64,000 nt of DNA from Pseudoduganella umbonata (GCF_014192225.1 NZ_JACHXS010000007.1:1-64000), one strand, 5' to 3'. Shown: positions 23,186 to 33,500, counted from the stretch's first letter. A program made the numbers and translations. The notes: a model not told the origin generated them from the sequence alone.

Positions 23186-24118
23186 TCAGCGCCGCAGGAA
23201 TCCCGCGATGGCGTCGATGGTCGCGCCGGGCTGTTCCTCCATGAGCCAGTGACCGGCATCGCGAATCACGACCTCGGTGACATCGCTCGCCGCGTTGCGC
23301 ATCACAATGGCCTCATTGGCACCGAACGATTTCTCGCCGCCGATCGCCAGTACCGGCATTGTCAGCTTCGTGCGCATCGACACCTGGTTGTCTTTCTCGT
23401 CCTGGGGAATCGTATTGAACTGTGCAAATGCCGCGCGCATCGCCCCCGGTTGCGCGTACAGCGCGGCGTAATGCCGGCGTGTTTCCTCATCGACCTTGGC
23501 CGGGTTGCCGGCAAACTCGTTCCAGAACCGATCCAGATAGATACGCTCCCGGCCAGCAACCAGCCGCTCGGCATCCGGGCCGCCGAACGAGAAATGCCAC
23601 AGCAGCGGATTGCGAACGATCTGGTCCCAGGGGGGAATGCCGGGAACCGGCGCGTCCATGACGACCAGTTTTGCCGTTTGCTGCGGATAGCGTGCCGCGT
23701 AGGCATACGCCACCATCGTGCCGATATCGTGTCCGACGACCGCCGATTTCTCGATGCCCAGGCTGGCCAGCACCGTCCGGATGTCGCCGGCCTGGGATTT
23801 CTTGTCGTAGCCGCCCGCTGGCCGTGATGAACGCCCCATGCCACGCAGGTCGGGAACCACGACCGTGTGCCCGGCAGCCAGCCGCGCTGCCAGCGGCGCC
23901 CACATGTCGCCGGTATCGCCGAAGCCGTGCAGCAATACCACTGCAGGCCCCTTGCCGCCAACCCGGACATGGATGGTAGCGCCGTCGACCTGGACGTCGG
24001 TTAGCCGGAAGGTGGCCGGATAGGCTGGGACGCCATTTGCCATAGCAGAGCTCGCTATGCAGGCGCTCGCAGCGGAAGCAACAGCGCAATGCACAACAGC
24101 GCGCAGCATCGGAATCAT
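23186..24118 (-). CDS. Exported alpha/beta hydrolase, epoxide-hydrolase-like
   Basis: Protein of 310 aa with a signal peptide (about residues 1-27, ending SSAMA-N). The fold shows His64-Gly65 in VVLLHGFGD (oxyanion), DLRGMGRSS, and the nucleophile elbow VVGHDIG with Asp131 as nucleophile. The late DAGHWLMEE supplies the catalytic histidine. Asp in G-H-D-x-G is typical of epoxide hydrolases and haloalkane dehalogenases, not lipases; the substrate cannot be told from sequence. The start at 24118 has AAAGG upstream; the frame is open further but without homology. It diverges from dsbD across 277 bases in which I see no clear site. Confidence 0.8.
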   Translation of the reverse strand: MIPMLRAVVHCAVASAASACIASSAMANGVPAYPATFRLTDVQVDGATIHVRVGGKGPAVVLLHGFGDTGDMWAPLAARLAAGHTVVVPDLRGMGRSSRPAGGYDKKSQAGDIRTVLASLGIEKSAVVGHDIGTMVAYAYAARYPQQTAKLVVMDAPVPGIPPWDQIVRNPLLWHFSFGGPDAERLVAGRERIYLDRFWNEFAGNPAKVDEETRRHYAALYAQPGAMRAAFAQFNTIPQDEKDNQVSMRTKLTMPVLAIGGEKSFGANEAIVMRNAASDVTEVVIRDAGHWLMEEQPGATIDAIAGFLRR

Positions 24119-24395
24119 GATCGAAACCTTTCGAAGTAGCGAACTCCAACAAGGGCGGCCTCGCCGGCTTGTCATTCGGTCTGCCGAGCTGCACAAGCGC
24201 ATTGCATCGACGGTAACGCAAAGCATTTCGTCCTGCCTCTTGCTTACGTGATAGAAGCACCCTTCGGCGACAAAGCACGCCACCGGCTGTCGCTCGGGGC
24301 GAACCTCTGGCGGCTCGCAGAACGGCGGGGCAAACGCCCGCATCTCGTCATTTTCCGGTGTACCATCTCGAAGTTCTTCTCCGCCGAGTTGCCGT

Positions 24396-26237
24396 ATGTC
24401 CTTCCCGCCCCGCCAGTTGTTCCGATTCTTCCTGTTTGCCACGTTCCTGTCGCTGCTGTCGCCGGCGCGCGCCGAGGAAGAGTTCCTGCCGCCGAACGTG
24501 GCCTTCCAGTTTTCCGCACGCATGGCCGGCGCCGCGACGATCGAAGCCACCTGGCAGATCGCCGACGGCTACTACATGTACCGCGAGCAGTTCGGGTTCA
24601 AGGCTGCGGGCGCGCAGCTGGGCGCTCCCATCATCCCGCGCGGCAAGGTGAAATTCGATGAAACCTTCAACAAGGAGGTGGAAACCTATCGCCATCGCGT
24701 GACGATCCGCGTTCCGGTCGAGGCAGCGGGCGCTTTCACGCTGACGGCGACCGGCCAGGGCTGTTCCGACAAGGGCCTGTGTTATTCGCCGCAGGATGCG
24801 ACCGCGCGGCTGTCGCCGGCAGGCGGCCCGGCAGCCTCCGGGGGAGCCTTTGGCCTGCCGGCGATGAGCCGTCCGGGCGAAGCCATGATGGATGTGCCAG
24901 CCCAGGCACTGGCGGCAGCTGCAGGAGCGCCCGCAGAAGGCGCTCCGGTCGCCGTCCCGGGCGCAGCGGCACCTGCTCGAAGCGAGCTGGGCCGTATCGA
25001 GGACGCGCTGCGCGGCGGCAGGATGGCGGTCATCGTGCCGCTGTTCCTGCTGCTCGGGCTGGGCCTGGCCTTCACGCCCTGCGTGCTGCCGATGGTGCCG
25101 ATCCTGTCCTCCATCGTCGTCGGCGAGGGCGACCGGGCAGGCCGGGGACGCGGCCTGGCTTTGTCGCTGAGTTATTCGCTGGGCATGGCAATCGTCTACA
25201 CGGCGCTGGGCGTCGCCGCCGGCCTGGCCGGCGAGGGCCTCGCCGCCGCATTGCAGAATCCCTGGGTGCTCGGCGCGTTCGGCGTGCTGATGGTACTGCT
25301 CGCGCTGTCGATGTTCGGCCTGTATGAATTGCAGCTACCAGCCGCACTCCAGACCCGGCTTGCCGCCGCGTCCGGCCGCCGGTCGGGCGGCAAGCTGGCC
25401 GGCGTATTTGCGATGGGCGCGATCTCGGCCCTGATCGTCGGCCCGTGTGTTGCGGCGCCGCTGGCTGGCGCGCTGGTGTATATCAGCCAGACCGGCAACG
25501 TCGTCACCGGTGGCACCGCGTTGTTTTCGATGGCGGCCGGCATGAGCGTGCCGTTGATATTGGTCGGCATCTCGGCCGGCGCCTTGCTGCCCAAAGCCGG
25601 CCCCTGGATGAATACGGTAAAGCGGTTTTTCGGCGTTCTGTTGCTGGCAATGGCATGGTGGCTGGTATCGCCCATATTGCCGGGCGTCGTGCAAATGGCC
25701 GGGTGGACGCTGCTGGGTATCGCATACGGTATCTATTTGCTGCGGCAGCATAAAGGCTGGCGGGCCAGGGCCATTGCCGCATTATTCATCGGCTTCGGTA
25801 TTGTCCAGCTGGTTGGCGTTGCAACCGGTGCACGCGATCCGCTGGATCCGCTCGCCCATTTACGCAACGGTGCGGCCGATGAATTGCCATTCCAGCGCAT
25901 CCGGAGCGTGGCCGACCTGGATCGCGTGCTGGCAAATACCGGCGGTAAAAACGTGATGCTGGATTTTTATGCCGACTGGTGCGTCGCCTGCAAGGAAATG
26001 GAAAGGCTGACGTTTATCGAACCTGCAGTTCGGGGCGAACTGAAAAATACCATCCTTCTTCAGGTCGACGTGACGGCCAATAACGAGCAGGACAAGGCTT
26101 TGCTGAAGCGTTTCAATTTATTCGGACCGCCGGGCATTATTTTCTTTGACCGCCATGGCCGCGAAATAGCCGACAGCCGGGTTGTCGGATTCCAGGATGC
26201 CGATACCTTCTTGGGATCGTTGAGCAGATCGCGATGA
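24396..26237 (+). CDS. dsbD: Thiol:disulfide interchange protein DsbD
   Basis: Protein of 613 aa that carries electrons from cytoplasmic thioredoxin to the periplasm (DsbC, DsbG, cytochrome c maturation). Order: signal peptide (1-26); periplasmic alpha domain with Cys123 and Cys129 in GCSDKGLCY; an Ala/Gly/Pro linker; a membrane beta domain with Cys229 in FTPCVLPMVP and Cys351 in GPCVAAPLAGA; and a thioredoxin-like gamma domain with Cys529-x-x-Cys532 in ADWCVACK. All six redox cysteines are present. Upstream the hydrolase is divergent; downstream a terminator ends the transcript. It would supply reductant to the ccs genes near 43 kb. Confidence 0.95.
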   Translation: MSFPPRQLFRFFLFATFLSLLSPARAEEEFLPPNVAFQFSARMAGAATIEATWQIADGYYMYREQFGFKAAGAQLGAPIIPRGKVKFDETFNKEVETYRHRVTIRVPVEAAGAFTLTATGQGCSDKGLCYSPQDATARLSPAGGPAASGGAFGLPAMSRPGEAMMDVPAQALAAAAGAPAEGAPVAVPGAAAPARSELGRIEDALRGGRMAVIVPLFLLLGLGLAFTPCVLPMVPILSSIVVGEGDRAGRGRGLALSLSYSLGMAIVYTALGVAAGLAGEGLAAALQNPWVLGAFGVLMVLLALSMFGLYELQLPAALQTRLAAASGRRSGGKLAGVFAMGAISALIVGPCVAAPLAGALVYISQTGNVVTGGTALFSMAAGMSVPLILVGISAGALLPKAGPWMNTVKRFFGVLLLAMAWWLVSPILPGVVQMAGWTLLGIAYGIYLLRQHKGWRARAIAALFIGFGIVQLVGVATGARDPLDPLAHLRNGAADELPFQRIRSVADLDRVLANTGGKNVMLDFYADWCVACKEMERLTFIEPAVRGELKNTILLQVDVTANNEQDKALLKRFNLFGPPGIIFFDRHGREIADSRVVGFQDADTFLGSLSRSR

Positions 26238-26253
26238 TCTGCTGAGCCCCCAG

Positions 26254-26279
26254 AAAGCGCCTGCAAGGCGCTTTTTTTT
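26254..26279 (+). terminator. Intrinsic terminator after dsbD
   Basis: AAGCGCC (26255-26261), TGCAA loop, GGCGCTT (26267-26273) and a run of T, 17 bases after the dsbD stop. Confidence 0.88.
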
Positions 26280-26415
26280 AGACAGTCCCCCTACGCGCCG
26301 TCCGGTGACACCTCCTATCGCCGTCACCAAGCCAGTATCGAGCGCGATCAAACCAGAAACCAGCATGACATGGCAAAAAAAAGGGCGACAGTGTCGCCCC
26401 GATAACTATGCCGGG

Positions 26416-26877
26416 TCAGCCGTGGCGGCGATGGTGTCCGTGGCGCTTGCCGTGTGCCGGGTGCTGGTCGAATACCTTTTGCTGTTCCGGCGTCAGCGCC
26501 GCGTAAAAAGTCTTCAGCGCCGCCAGTCGGGTTTCTTGGTGTGCAATACGCGCTTTCGACAACTCCAGTCGCTTTTCAGCGCGCTGTGTGGCATTCAAAT
26601 CCTTGAACGATGCACGATCGACCCGGCCGGCAGCCTGTTGCGGCTTAATGGCGGCAATATAGGTTTTCCAGGCGGCTTCCTGGCTGGCAGTCAGTTTCAA
26701 TGCTTCATGCAGTTTTTGCTGACGCTGCTCGATGCGCTCGGCGCGTTTAACAGGATCGAATTTCGTTTCCGCATAAGCGCGGTGCTGCGTGGTTTCCGGG
26801 GCGGGCGCTGCCATGGCAGCGGAGCCGATACTGAGCATTGCCACGGTGGCGATAATACTTTTACGCAGGAAGTTCAT
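26416..26877 (-). CDS. Spy/CpxP-like periplasmic LTxxQ protein
   Basis: Protein of 153 aa with a signal peptide (about 1-23, ending AAMA-A), an all-helical charged body and two LTxxQ-type motifs: LTASQ near residue 62 and LTPEQ near residue 129. It ends in a His-rich tail (GKRHGHHRRHG). Spy and CpxP are periplasmic chaperones or sensors induced by envelope stress; the His tail may bind metal. GAAGGA lies 7 bases before the ATG. It is divergent from the two-component genes at 27100, with two operator-like sites between them, which suggests control by that regulator. Confidence 0.8.
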   Translation of the reverse strand: MNFLRKSIIATVAMLSIGSAAMAAPAPETTQHRAYAETKFDPVKRAERIEQRQQKLHEALKLTASQEAAWKTYIAAIKPQQAAGRVDRASFKDLNATQRAEKRLELSKARIAHQETRLAALKTFYAALTPEQQKVFDQHPAHGKRHGHHRRHG

Positions 26878-26991
26878 TTTAAATCCTTCAAAGGGTAATT
26901 TCGAATATGCCTGGATCTCATCCAGGGAAGCAGTGCACGGAAAACAGTTTCTCAACGCAGTGTTTCCATGAAGTGTCGCGGGCGCCGCTTT

Positions 26992-27007
26992 TTGTATCCG
27001 TTTGTTT
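26992..27007 (-). promoter_or_regulatory. Operator-like tandem site, minus orientation
   Basis: Read on the minus strand this is AAACAA-ACGG-ATACAA: two direct ACAA hexamers at 10-base spacing. It matches the plus-strand site at 27041-27056 at 12 of 16 positions. Direct repeats at about one helical turn are typical of OmpR-family regulators. Confidence 0.5.
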
Positions 27008-27040
27008 CCCTGCCGAAGCCGAACCGGTGTGCCAGACCAT

Positions 27041-27056
27041 ATACAAGACGATACAA
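27041..27056 (+). promoter_or_regulatory. Operator-like tandem site, plus orientation
   Basis: ATACAA-GACG-ATACAA, a perfect repeat of ATACAA at 10-base spacing, 44 bases before the response-regulator start. With the inverted copy at 26992-27007 it makes a symmetric pair in the divergent promoter region. Confidence 0.5.
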
Positions 27057-27099
27057 ACCGCCGTTGGTCTTCGCCTGCCGAAGTGGCGATAATTGGAGG

Positions 27100-27825
27100 A
27101 TGGAACCAACATCTAGCATTTTGATCGTCGATGACGATCGCGATATCCGCACGCTGCTGGCGGATTACCTGGAGTCCAACGGTTACCGTACCCATGGCGC
27201 GGCAGATGGCACCGCAATGTGGAAGCTGCTGGACGAAACCAAACCCGACCTGATCGTGCTCGACCTGAACATGCCGGGCGAGGATGGCCTGACGCTGTGC
27301 CGCAAGCTGCGCGCCCATTCGAACCTGCCGGTCATCATGCTGACCGCGCGCAGCGAGCCGCTGGACCGCATCCTTGGCCTCGAGATGGGTGCCGACGACT
27401 ACCTGCCGAAGCCGTTCGAACCGCGCGAACTGCTGGCACGCATCCGCAGCGTACTGCGCCGCAGTAACTCGATGCCGTCCGGCGGCATGGACAAGGCGTC
27501 CCAGATCCGCTTCTCGAACTGGACGCTCGACCTCACCGCGCGCCACCTGCTCAATCCCGATGGCGTGGTGATCATGCTGTCCGGTGCCGAGTTCCGGCTG
27601 CTGAAGGTCTTCCTCGAGCACCCGAACCGCGTACTGAACCGGGATCAATTGCTGAACCTGACCCAGGGCCGCGATGCCGACCCGTTCGATCGCTCGATCG
27701 ACATCCAGATCAGCCGCCTGCGGCAAAAGCTGGGTGAAGACGCGCGGGTGCCGCAGATCATCAAGACGGTCCGCAACGGCGGCTATGTGCTGGCCGGCAC
27801 CGTCGCGGTCGAGCCACGCGCGTGA
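27100..27825 (+). CDS. OmpR-family response regulator
   Basis: Protein of 241 aa. The receiver domain (about 6-120) has the acidic pair VDDD at 10-13, phospho-acceptor Asp55 in LIVLDLNMPG, a conserved Thr in MLTAR and Lys in LPKPFEPREL. A winged-helix DNA-binding domain follows (about 140-235, LSGAEFRLLKVFLEHPNRVL, DRSIDIQISRLRQKLG). GGAGG directly abuts the ATG at 27100, an unusually short spacing, but no better start gives the right length. The sensor kinase follows 84 bases downstream. By analogy with E. coli BaeR (spy, mdtABC) it may control the neighbouring Spy-like gene and RND pump; that is inference from neighbourhood. Confidence 0.9.
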   Translation: MEPTSSILIVDDDRDIRTLLADYLESNGYRTHGAADGTAMWKLLDETKPDLIVLDLNMPGEDGLTLCRKLRAHSNLPVIMLTARSEPLDRILGLEMGADDYLPKPFEPRELLARIRSVLRRSNSMPSGGMDKASQIRFSNWTLDLTARHLLNPDGVVIMLSGAEFRLLKVFLEHPNRVLNRDQLLNLTQGRDADPFDRSIDIQISRLRQKLGEDARVPQIIKTVRNGGYVLAGTVAVEPRA

Positions 27826-27882
27826 AGACCTTGCCTGCGCACGTTGCAATCCGTGCAACACGCCGAAGCGGGGACGATGACA

Positions 27883-27923
27883 TGAGCACGCTGAATTGAG
27901 CCCGCCGAAGTGAGCACGCTGAA
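27883..27923 (+). repeat. Duplicated start region of the sensor kinase
   Basis: The 13-mer TGAGCACGCTGAA occurs at 27883-27895 and again at 27911-27923. The first copy, with ATG at 27882, makes a five-codon dead-end frame (ATG AGC ACG CTG AAT TGA); the second, with GTG at 27910, is the real kinase start. CGCCGAAG is also repeated just before each copy. Confidence 0.8.
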
Positions 27924-29274
27924 AAATTTCGTCAATTCGATGACCGGGCGCGTCTTCCTCGCGCTGATGGTCGGCATCGTTGCCTCGGCCGCCCTGACGC
28001 AGTGGCTGGCCATCAACGAACGCCAGCGCACGCTGGAACGCTACCGCACTTACCATTCGCTGGAACGGGCCGAGCAGATCATTGAAACGACCGACGTGGT
28101 GCGCCCGGAATCGCGCGCCCAGTACCTGGCCGTGTCCAGCAAGAGCAGCATGCGGCTGGAAATCACCACCGACAACGATCTCACCCTGCATCCGGCAACG
28201 GAATTCTCCACCGCGCTGGCGCAGCGGCTGCCGCGCGATTTCCAGGTGATCCCGATGGCGGAAAAGCCGCCGCAGTGCGAACAGCGCACCAGCACGATGA
28301 CGCTGTTCGGGCCCGGCACCTGGCGCGGCACCTGCGAGTCCGTCAAGATCGTGATGACGGACGGGCAAGTGCTGAAACTGTCGGTGCTGCCGCCGCGCGG
28401 CTCGATTCCCACCGGGCACAACGAATATGCGGTCTTCGTGCCGTTCCTGCTGTGCATCGCGATCCTGGCCTATTTCGTCACGCGGATGGCCGTACGCCCC
28501 GTCAAGCAGCTGGCCCAGGCGGCCAAGGACCTGGGCAACGACATCAACAAGCCGCCGCTCGAACTGGCCGGCGCGGCGGAAATCAGGCAGGCGAGCGCGG
28601 CATTCAACGCCATGCAGGGACGTATCCGCCAGCACATCATCCAGCGTACCGAAATGCTGGCGGCGATCACGCACGACCTGCAAACGCCGCTGACGCGGAT
28701 GCGCCTGCGCCTGGAAAAGGTCAGCGACGCGGACCTGCAGCACAAACTGATCGGCGACCTGTCGGCCATGCAACAGATGATCCGCGAAGGCCTCGACCTC
28801 GCGCGCAGCATGGACACCAACGGCACGATGCAGAAGCTGGACCTCGACTCGCTGCTCGACAGCGTATGCGCCGACGCCATCGATGCCGGCCAGAGCGTCG
28901 AACTGAAGGGCAAGGCCGGCATGGCGCTTCTCGGCCGGCCGCTGGACGTGCAGCGCTGCCTCGTCAACCTGATCGACAACGCCGTCAAGTATGGCCAGAA
29001 AGCCCATGTGACGGTCGAACGGCTGGCCGGCGCGGCGCGCATCCGCATCCGCGACGAAGGCCCCGGCATTCCGCAAGACCAGCTGGGGCGCGTCTTCGAA
29101 CCGTTCTACCGGGTGGAAACATCGCGTTCGCGCGAGTCCGGCGGCACGGGCCTGGGGCTGACCATCGCCCGCAATATCGCCGAACAGCACGGCGCCACGC
29201 TGAGCCTGGCCAACGGCGATGCCGGCGGTCTCGAGGCCGTGCTGACCTTGCCCGAGTTCTATGCCGGCAAATGA
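27910..29274 (+). CDS. Sensor histidine kinase (EnvZ/BaeS type)
   Basis: Inner-membrane kinase of 454 aa. TM1 is at about residues 14-34, followed by a periplasmic domain of about 140 residues with two cysteines (123, 142), TM2 at about 174-193 and a HAMP linker. The DHp domain has phospho-acceptor His255 in AAITHDLQTPLTR, and the HATPase_c domain has an N-box NLIDNAVKYG, G1 DEGPGIP, F-box VFEPFYR and G2 GGTGLGLTIA. All boxes are intact. The start is GTG at 27910, just after a duplicated decoy start. It is the partner of the regulator at 27100; the RND pump follows after 121 bases. Confidence 0.9.
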   Translation: MSTLKNFVNSMTGRVFLALMVGIVASAALTQWLAINERQRTLERYRTYHSLERAEQIIETTDVVRPESRAQYLAVSSKSSMRLEITTDNDLTLHPATEFSTALAQRLPRDFQVIPMAEKPPQCEQRTSTMTLFGPGTWRGTCESVKIVMTDGQVLKLSVLPPRGSIPTGHNEYAVFVPFLLCIAILAYFVTRMAVRPVKQLAQAAKDLGNDINKPPLELAGAAEIRQASAAFNAMQGRIRQHIIQRTEMLAAITHDLQTPLTRMRLRLEKVSDADLQHKLIGDLSAMQQMIREGLDLARSMDTNGTMQKLDLDSLLDSVCADAIDAGQSVELKGKAGMALLGRPLDVQRCLVNLIDNAVKYGQKAHVTVERLAGAARIRIRDEGPGIPQDQLGRVFEPFYRVETSRSRESGGTGLGLTIARNIAEQHGATLSLANGDAGGLEAVLTLPEFYAGK

Positions 29275-29395
29275 GTGGCAAGCGGGCCGGCAATTCGGTC
29301 CCGCACGTCACCGGCCGGTAGCAGTTCAATGCGACAATGTCCGGTTAATTCCGTAAGGAAATAATCCCATCCTCATCACGCAACAATTAAAAAAA

Positions 29396-30592
29396 ATGAA
29401 AAAGTCCACTCTGGGAGTACTGGTCGCTGCCGCCGTCGCCGTGGGAGCCGGCGCCTGGCAGGTCACGCGCACGCCGCAGGAAGAAGGGCACGCTGCCGCG
29501 GGCCAAGGGAAAGGCCAGGAAAAAGGCCAGGAAAGAGGGCAGGGCCCGACCACCGTCAACGTCGTTGCGCCGACGCGGCAGGACGTGCCCGTCATGCTGC
29601 AGGCGAACGGCACCGTGAGCCCGATCAGCACGGTCGACCTGCATCCGCAAACCACCAGCACGATCGTCAAGGTGCATGTGAAAGAGGGCGATTTCGTCAA
29701 GGAAGGCCAGCTGATGTTCTCGCTGGACAGCCGCAGCGAATCGGCCAACCTGCAGAAAGCGCAGGCCGAGGTGGCGCGCGACCGTGCGAACCTGGCCGAC
29801 CTCGAGCGGCAATACAAGCGCAGCATGGAACTGCTGGGCCAGAAGTTCATCGCCCAGGGCGCCGTCGATACGCTGAAGAGCCAGGTCGACGCGGCCCGCG
29901 CCGAGATGGAAGCCAATATCGCCGCCGCCCGCGCGATCCAGGTGGGCCAGAGCTACACGGCGATCCGCGCGCCGATGTCGGGCCGGGTCGGCGGCATCAA
30001 CGTCTATCCGGGCAGCCTGGTGCAACTGTCCACGTCGCTGACGACGATCACCCAGCTCGACCCGATCAATGTCGCCTTCACGGTGCCGGAAACCAGCCTG
30101 GCCGCGCTGCTCGATGCGCAGCGGGCCGGCAAGGTGCCGGTGCAGGTCTTCCACCGCGACTCGAAGACGCCGATCGAGGGCCATCTGTCGTTCATCGACA
30201 ATACCGTCGATCCGCAGGCCGGCGTGATCCGCGTGAAAGCGCAGTTCGCCAATCGGGATACCCGGCTGTGGCCGGGCCAGTACGTGAACACCGAAGTCAC
30301 CGTGCAGACGCTGCGCGATGCGCTGGTGGTGCCGCAGAACGCCATCATCACCAATACGCGCGGCACGTTCGTCTATACCGTGGGGCCGGACGGCACGGCC
30401 AGGGTCGCGAACGTCGAGCGCCTGCATGCGTTCGGCGCCAATGCCGCGGTGCGCGGCCTGGCGGGCAATGAACGGGTCATCGTCGAAGGCAAGCAGAACC
30501 TGCGCCCGGGCGGCAAGGTGCGGGTCTCCGAAGTACGCGCGCCTGAAGCGCAGCTGGCCGAGCAGGGCAAAGTCAAAGGCGGCATCGAATGA
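29396..30592 (+). CDS. RND efflux periplasmic adaptor (MdtA/AcrA-like)
   Basis: Membrane fusion protein of 398 aa. It has a single N-terminal helix (4-22) without a lipobox, a Gly/Gln/Lys-rich linker, a lipoyl half-motif PQTTSTIVKVHVKEGDFVKEG, a coiled-coil hairpin (about 110-180), the second lipoyl half SYTAIRAPMSGRVGG, and beta-barrel and membrane-proximal domains ending with RLHAFGANAAVRGL. Such proteins connect an RND pump to an outer-membrane channel. It overlaps the pump gene by 4 bases (ATGA). No outer-membrane factor gene is adjacent, so a shared TolC/OprM-like channel is expected elsewhere. Confidence 0.92.
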   Translation: MKKSTLGVLVAAAVAVGAGAWQVTRTPQEEGHAAAGQGKGQEKGQERGQGPTTVNVVAPTRQDVPVMLQANGTVSPISTVDLHPQTTSTIVKVHVKEGDFVKEGQLMFSLDSRSESANLQKAQAEVARDRANLADLERQYKRSMELLGQKFIAQGAVDTLKSQVDAARAEMEANIAAARAIQVGQSYTAIRAPMSGRVGGINVYPGSLVQLSTSLTTITQLDPINVAFTVPETSLAALLDAQRAGKVPVQVFHRDSKTPIEGHLSFIDNTVDPQAGVIRVKAQFANRDTRLWPGQYVNTEVTVQTLRDALVVPQNAIITNTRGTFVYTVGPDGTARVANVERLHAFGANAAVRGLAGNERVIVEGKQNLRPGGKVRVSEVRAPEAQLAEQGKVKGGIE

Positions 30593-33500
30593 ACCTCTCC
30601 GAGCTTTCGATCCGGCGTCCCGTGATGGTGGTGCTGCTGTCGCTGTCGCTGATCCTGGCGGGCGTGCTGGCCTACCTGTACATTCCGGTCGCCGCGCTGC
30701 CCAGCTATAACACGCCGATCATCAACGTGTCGGCCGACCTGGCCGGCGCCAGCCCGGACACGATGGCATCGTCCGTCGCGCTGCCGCTGGAAAAGCAGTT
30801 CTCGACGATTCCCGGCCTCACGCTGATTACGTCGACGAGCACGCAGGGCAATACGTCGCTGACCCTGGAATTCGATTCCAGCATCGACGTCAACGAAGCC
30901 GCCGTCGACGTGCAAGCCGCGCTGCTGCGCGCGCAGCGCCAGCTGCCGCAGGAAATGACGGACCTGCCGTCGTACCGCAAGATCAATCCGGCCGACGCGC
31001 CGGTGCTGTTCATGGCGATGAATTCGCCGTCGCTGTCGTTGTCCGAGCTGAACGACTACGCGGAAAACCTGATCGCGCCCAGTCTCTCCACCTTACCCGG
31101 CGTGGCGCAGGTGAACGTCAATGGCCAGAAGCGTTTCGCCGTGCGCGTGCGCGCCAAGTCGGACCTGCTCAACGCCCGCGACCTGACCCTGGCCGAAGTG
31201 CAGGCGGCGATCCGCAGCGCCAATGCCAACACGCCGCTGGGCGTGCTCGACGGCCCGGACCAGACGCTGACGATCCAGGGCAACGCCCAGCTGATGAAGG
31301 CGGCCGATTACCGCGACCTGATCATCGCCACGCGCAACGGCGAACCGGTGCGGCTGAAGGACGTCGCCGTCGTCGAGGACAGCTTCCAGTCGACCAAGTC
31401 GTTCGGCAGCTACAACGGCGAGCGCTCGATCGTGCTGCTGGTGCAGCGCCAGCCCGACGCGAACACGGTGCAGGTCGTCGACAGCGTGAAGGCCCTGTTG
31501 CCGCGCTTCCGCGCGCAGCTGCCGGAATCGATCAACATCAGCCTCGTCAACGACCGTTCGGTGTCGATCCGCGAAGCGATCCACGACGTCAATTTGACGC
31601 TGGCGCTGACCATCGTACTGGTGGTGCTGGTGATCTTCCTGTTCCTGCGCCGCGCGGTGGCCACGCTGATCCCGGCCATCACGATGCCGATCTCGCTGCT
31701 GGGCGCACTGGCGCTGCTGTATGCGCTCGGCTACAGCCTGGACAACATCTCGCTGCTGGGCATCACGCTGGCCGTCGGCCTGGTCGTGGACGACGCCATC
31801 GTGGTGCTGGAAAACATCGTGCGGCACATCGAGCTCGGCAAGAAACCGCTGCAGGCCGCGCTGGTCGGCTCGCGCGAAATGGGCTTCACCATCGTGTCGA
31901 TCTCGATTTCGCTGGTCGCCGTGTTCATTCCGATCTTCTTCATGCCCGGCGTGATGGGCCTGATGTTCCGCGAATTCGCCGTCATCGTGGCGCTGGCCGT
32001 GCTGGTGTCGGCGCTGGTCTCGCTGACGCTGGTGCCGATGATGGCGGCGCGCTTCCTGCCGGCCGATTCGCATGAACACGCCGGCGACGACACCTTCCTC
32101 GGCCGCCATTTCGAACGTGGCTTCAACGCCGTGCTGAAGAGCTACGGCCGCACGCTGGACGCGGCGCTGCGCCACCGGTACATCGTGCTGGCCGTCGCGG
32201 TGGGCACGTTCGTGCTGACCGTGGCCATGTACGCGACGATGCCGAAGGGCTTCTTCCCGGAAGAGGATATCGGCCAGTTCCGCGTCAACACGGAAGCCTC
32301 CGAGGATATCTCCACGAGCGCGATGCTGGCGCTGCAGGACCGCGTGGCCGCGATCATCCAGGCCGATCCCGCCGTGAAGAGCGTGGTGTCGTTTACCGGC
32401 GGCGGCAATTCGGGCCGCATGTTCGTGGTGCTGGTGCCGCGCGGCGAACGCAAGGCGATGCCCGATGTGCTGGAAGGCCTGCGCAAGAAGATGCGCGACG
32501 TGGCCGGCATCCAGGTCTACATGTCGCCGGTGCAGAACCTGCAGCTGGGCGGCCGCCCCAGCAAGAGCCGCTACCAGTACACGCTGCAGTCGGTGAGCCC
32601 GGATTCGCTGAACGACTGGGCCGAGCGCTACCTGGAGCGCATGCGCGCCGACCCGGACTTCCGCGACGTGACCAGCGATTCGCAGAACAAGGGCCTGCAG
32701 GCCACGCTGGACATCGACCGCGACAAGGCCAGCACGCTGGGTGTGGCGATCGGCGACCTGCGCACCGCGCTGTACCTGGCATTCGGCGAGCGGCAGGTAT
32801 CGACGATCTATTCGTCCGCCGCCAGCTATTACGTGATCCTGGAAGCGGCCGACGAAGACCGGCGCTACGAGGATGCGCTGAACAAGGTCTCGGTACGCAA
32901 CGCGGCAGGGCAACTGATCAAGCTGTCCAGCTTTGCCACCGTGCAGCGCACGGTCGGGCCCACCGCCGTCAATCACCAGGGCCAGCTGCAGGCGGTCACG
33001 GTGGCGTTCAACCTGGCGCCGGGTGTGCCGCTGGGCCGCGCCACGGCGAAGATCGACGCGATGGGCCAGGAATTCGGCCTGCCGCCGTCGATCATCACCA
33101 ACTATGGCGGCGATGCGGCGGTCTTCGAGAAATCGCAGGGCAGCCAGGTGATCCTGATCGTGGCCGCGCTGGCCGTCATCTATGTACTGCTCGGTGTGCT
33201 GTACGAAAGCTTCATCCACCCGCTGACGATCCTGGCCGGCCTGCCGTCGGCCGCGGTCGGCGCGCTGTTTACGCTGTGGCTGTTCGACATGGACCTGACG
33301 ATGATCGCCATCATCGGCATCCTGATGCTGATCGGCATCGTCAAGAAGAACGCCATCATGATGATCGACTTCGCCCTGCAGGCGCAGCGGGAACGGGGCA
33401 TGGCCCCGGCGGCGGCGATCCGAGAAGCATGCATCCTGCGCTTCCGCCCGATCATGATGACCACGCTGGCCGCCTTCATGGGCGCGCTGCCGATCGCCCT

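Noticed and set aside
26416..29190. A 924-codon open frame on the minus strand across the two-component genes
   Set aside because: Only its last 153 codons (26416-26877) have protein character; the rest is antisense to the kinase and regulator and is open because of GC-rich third positions.
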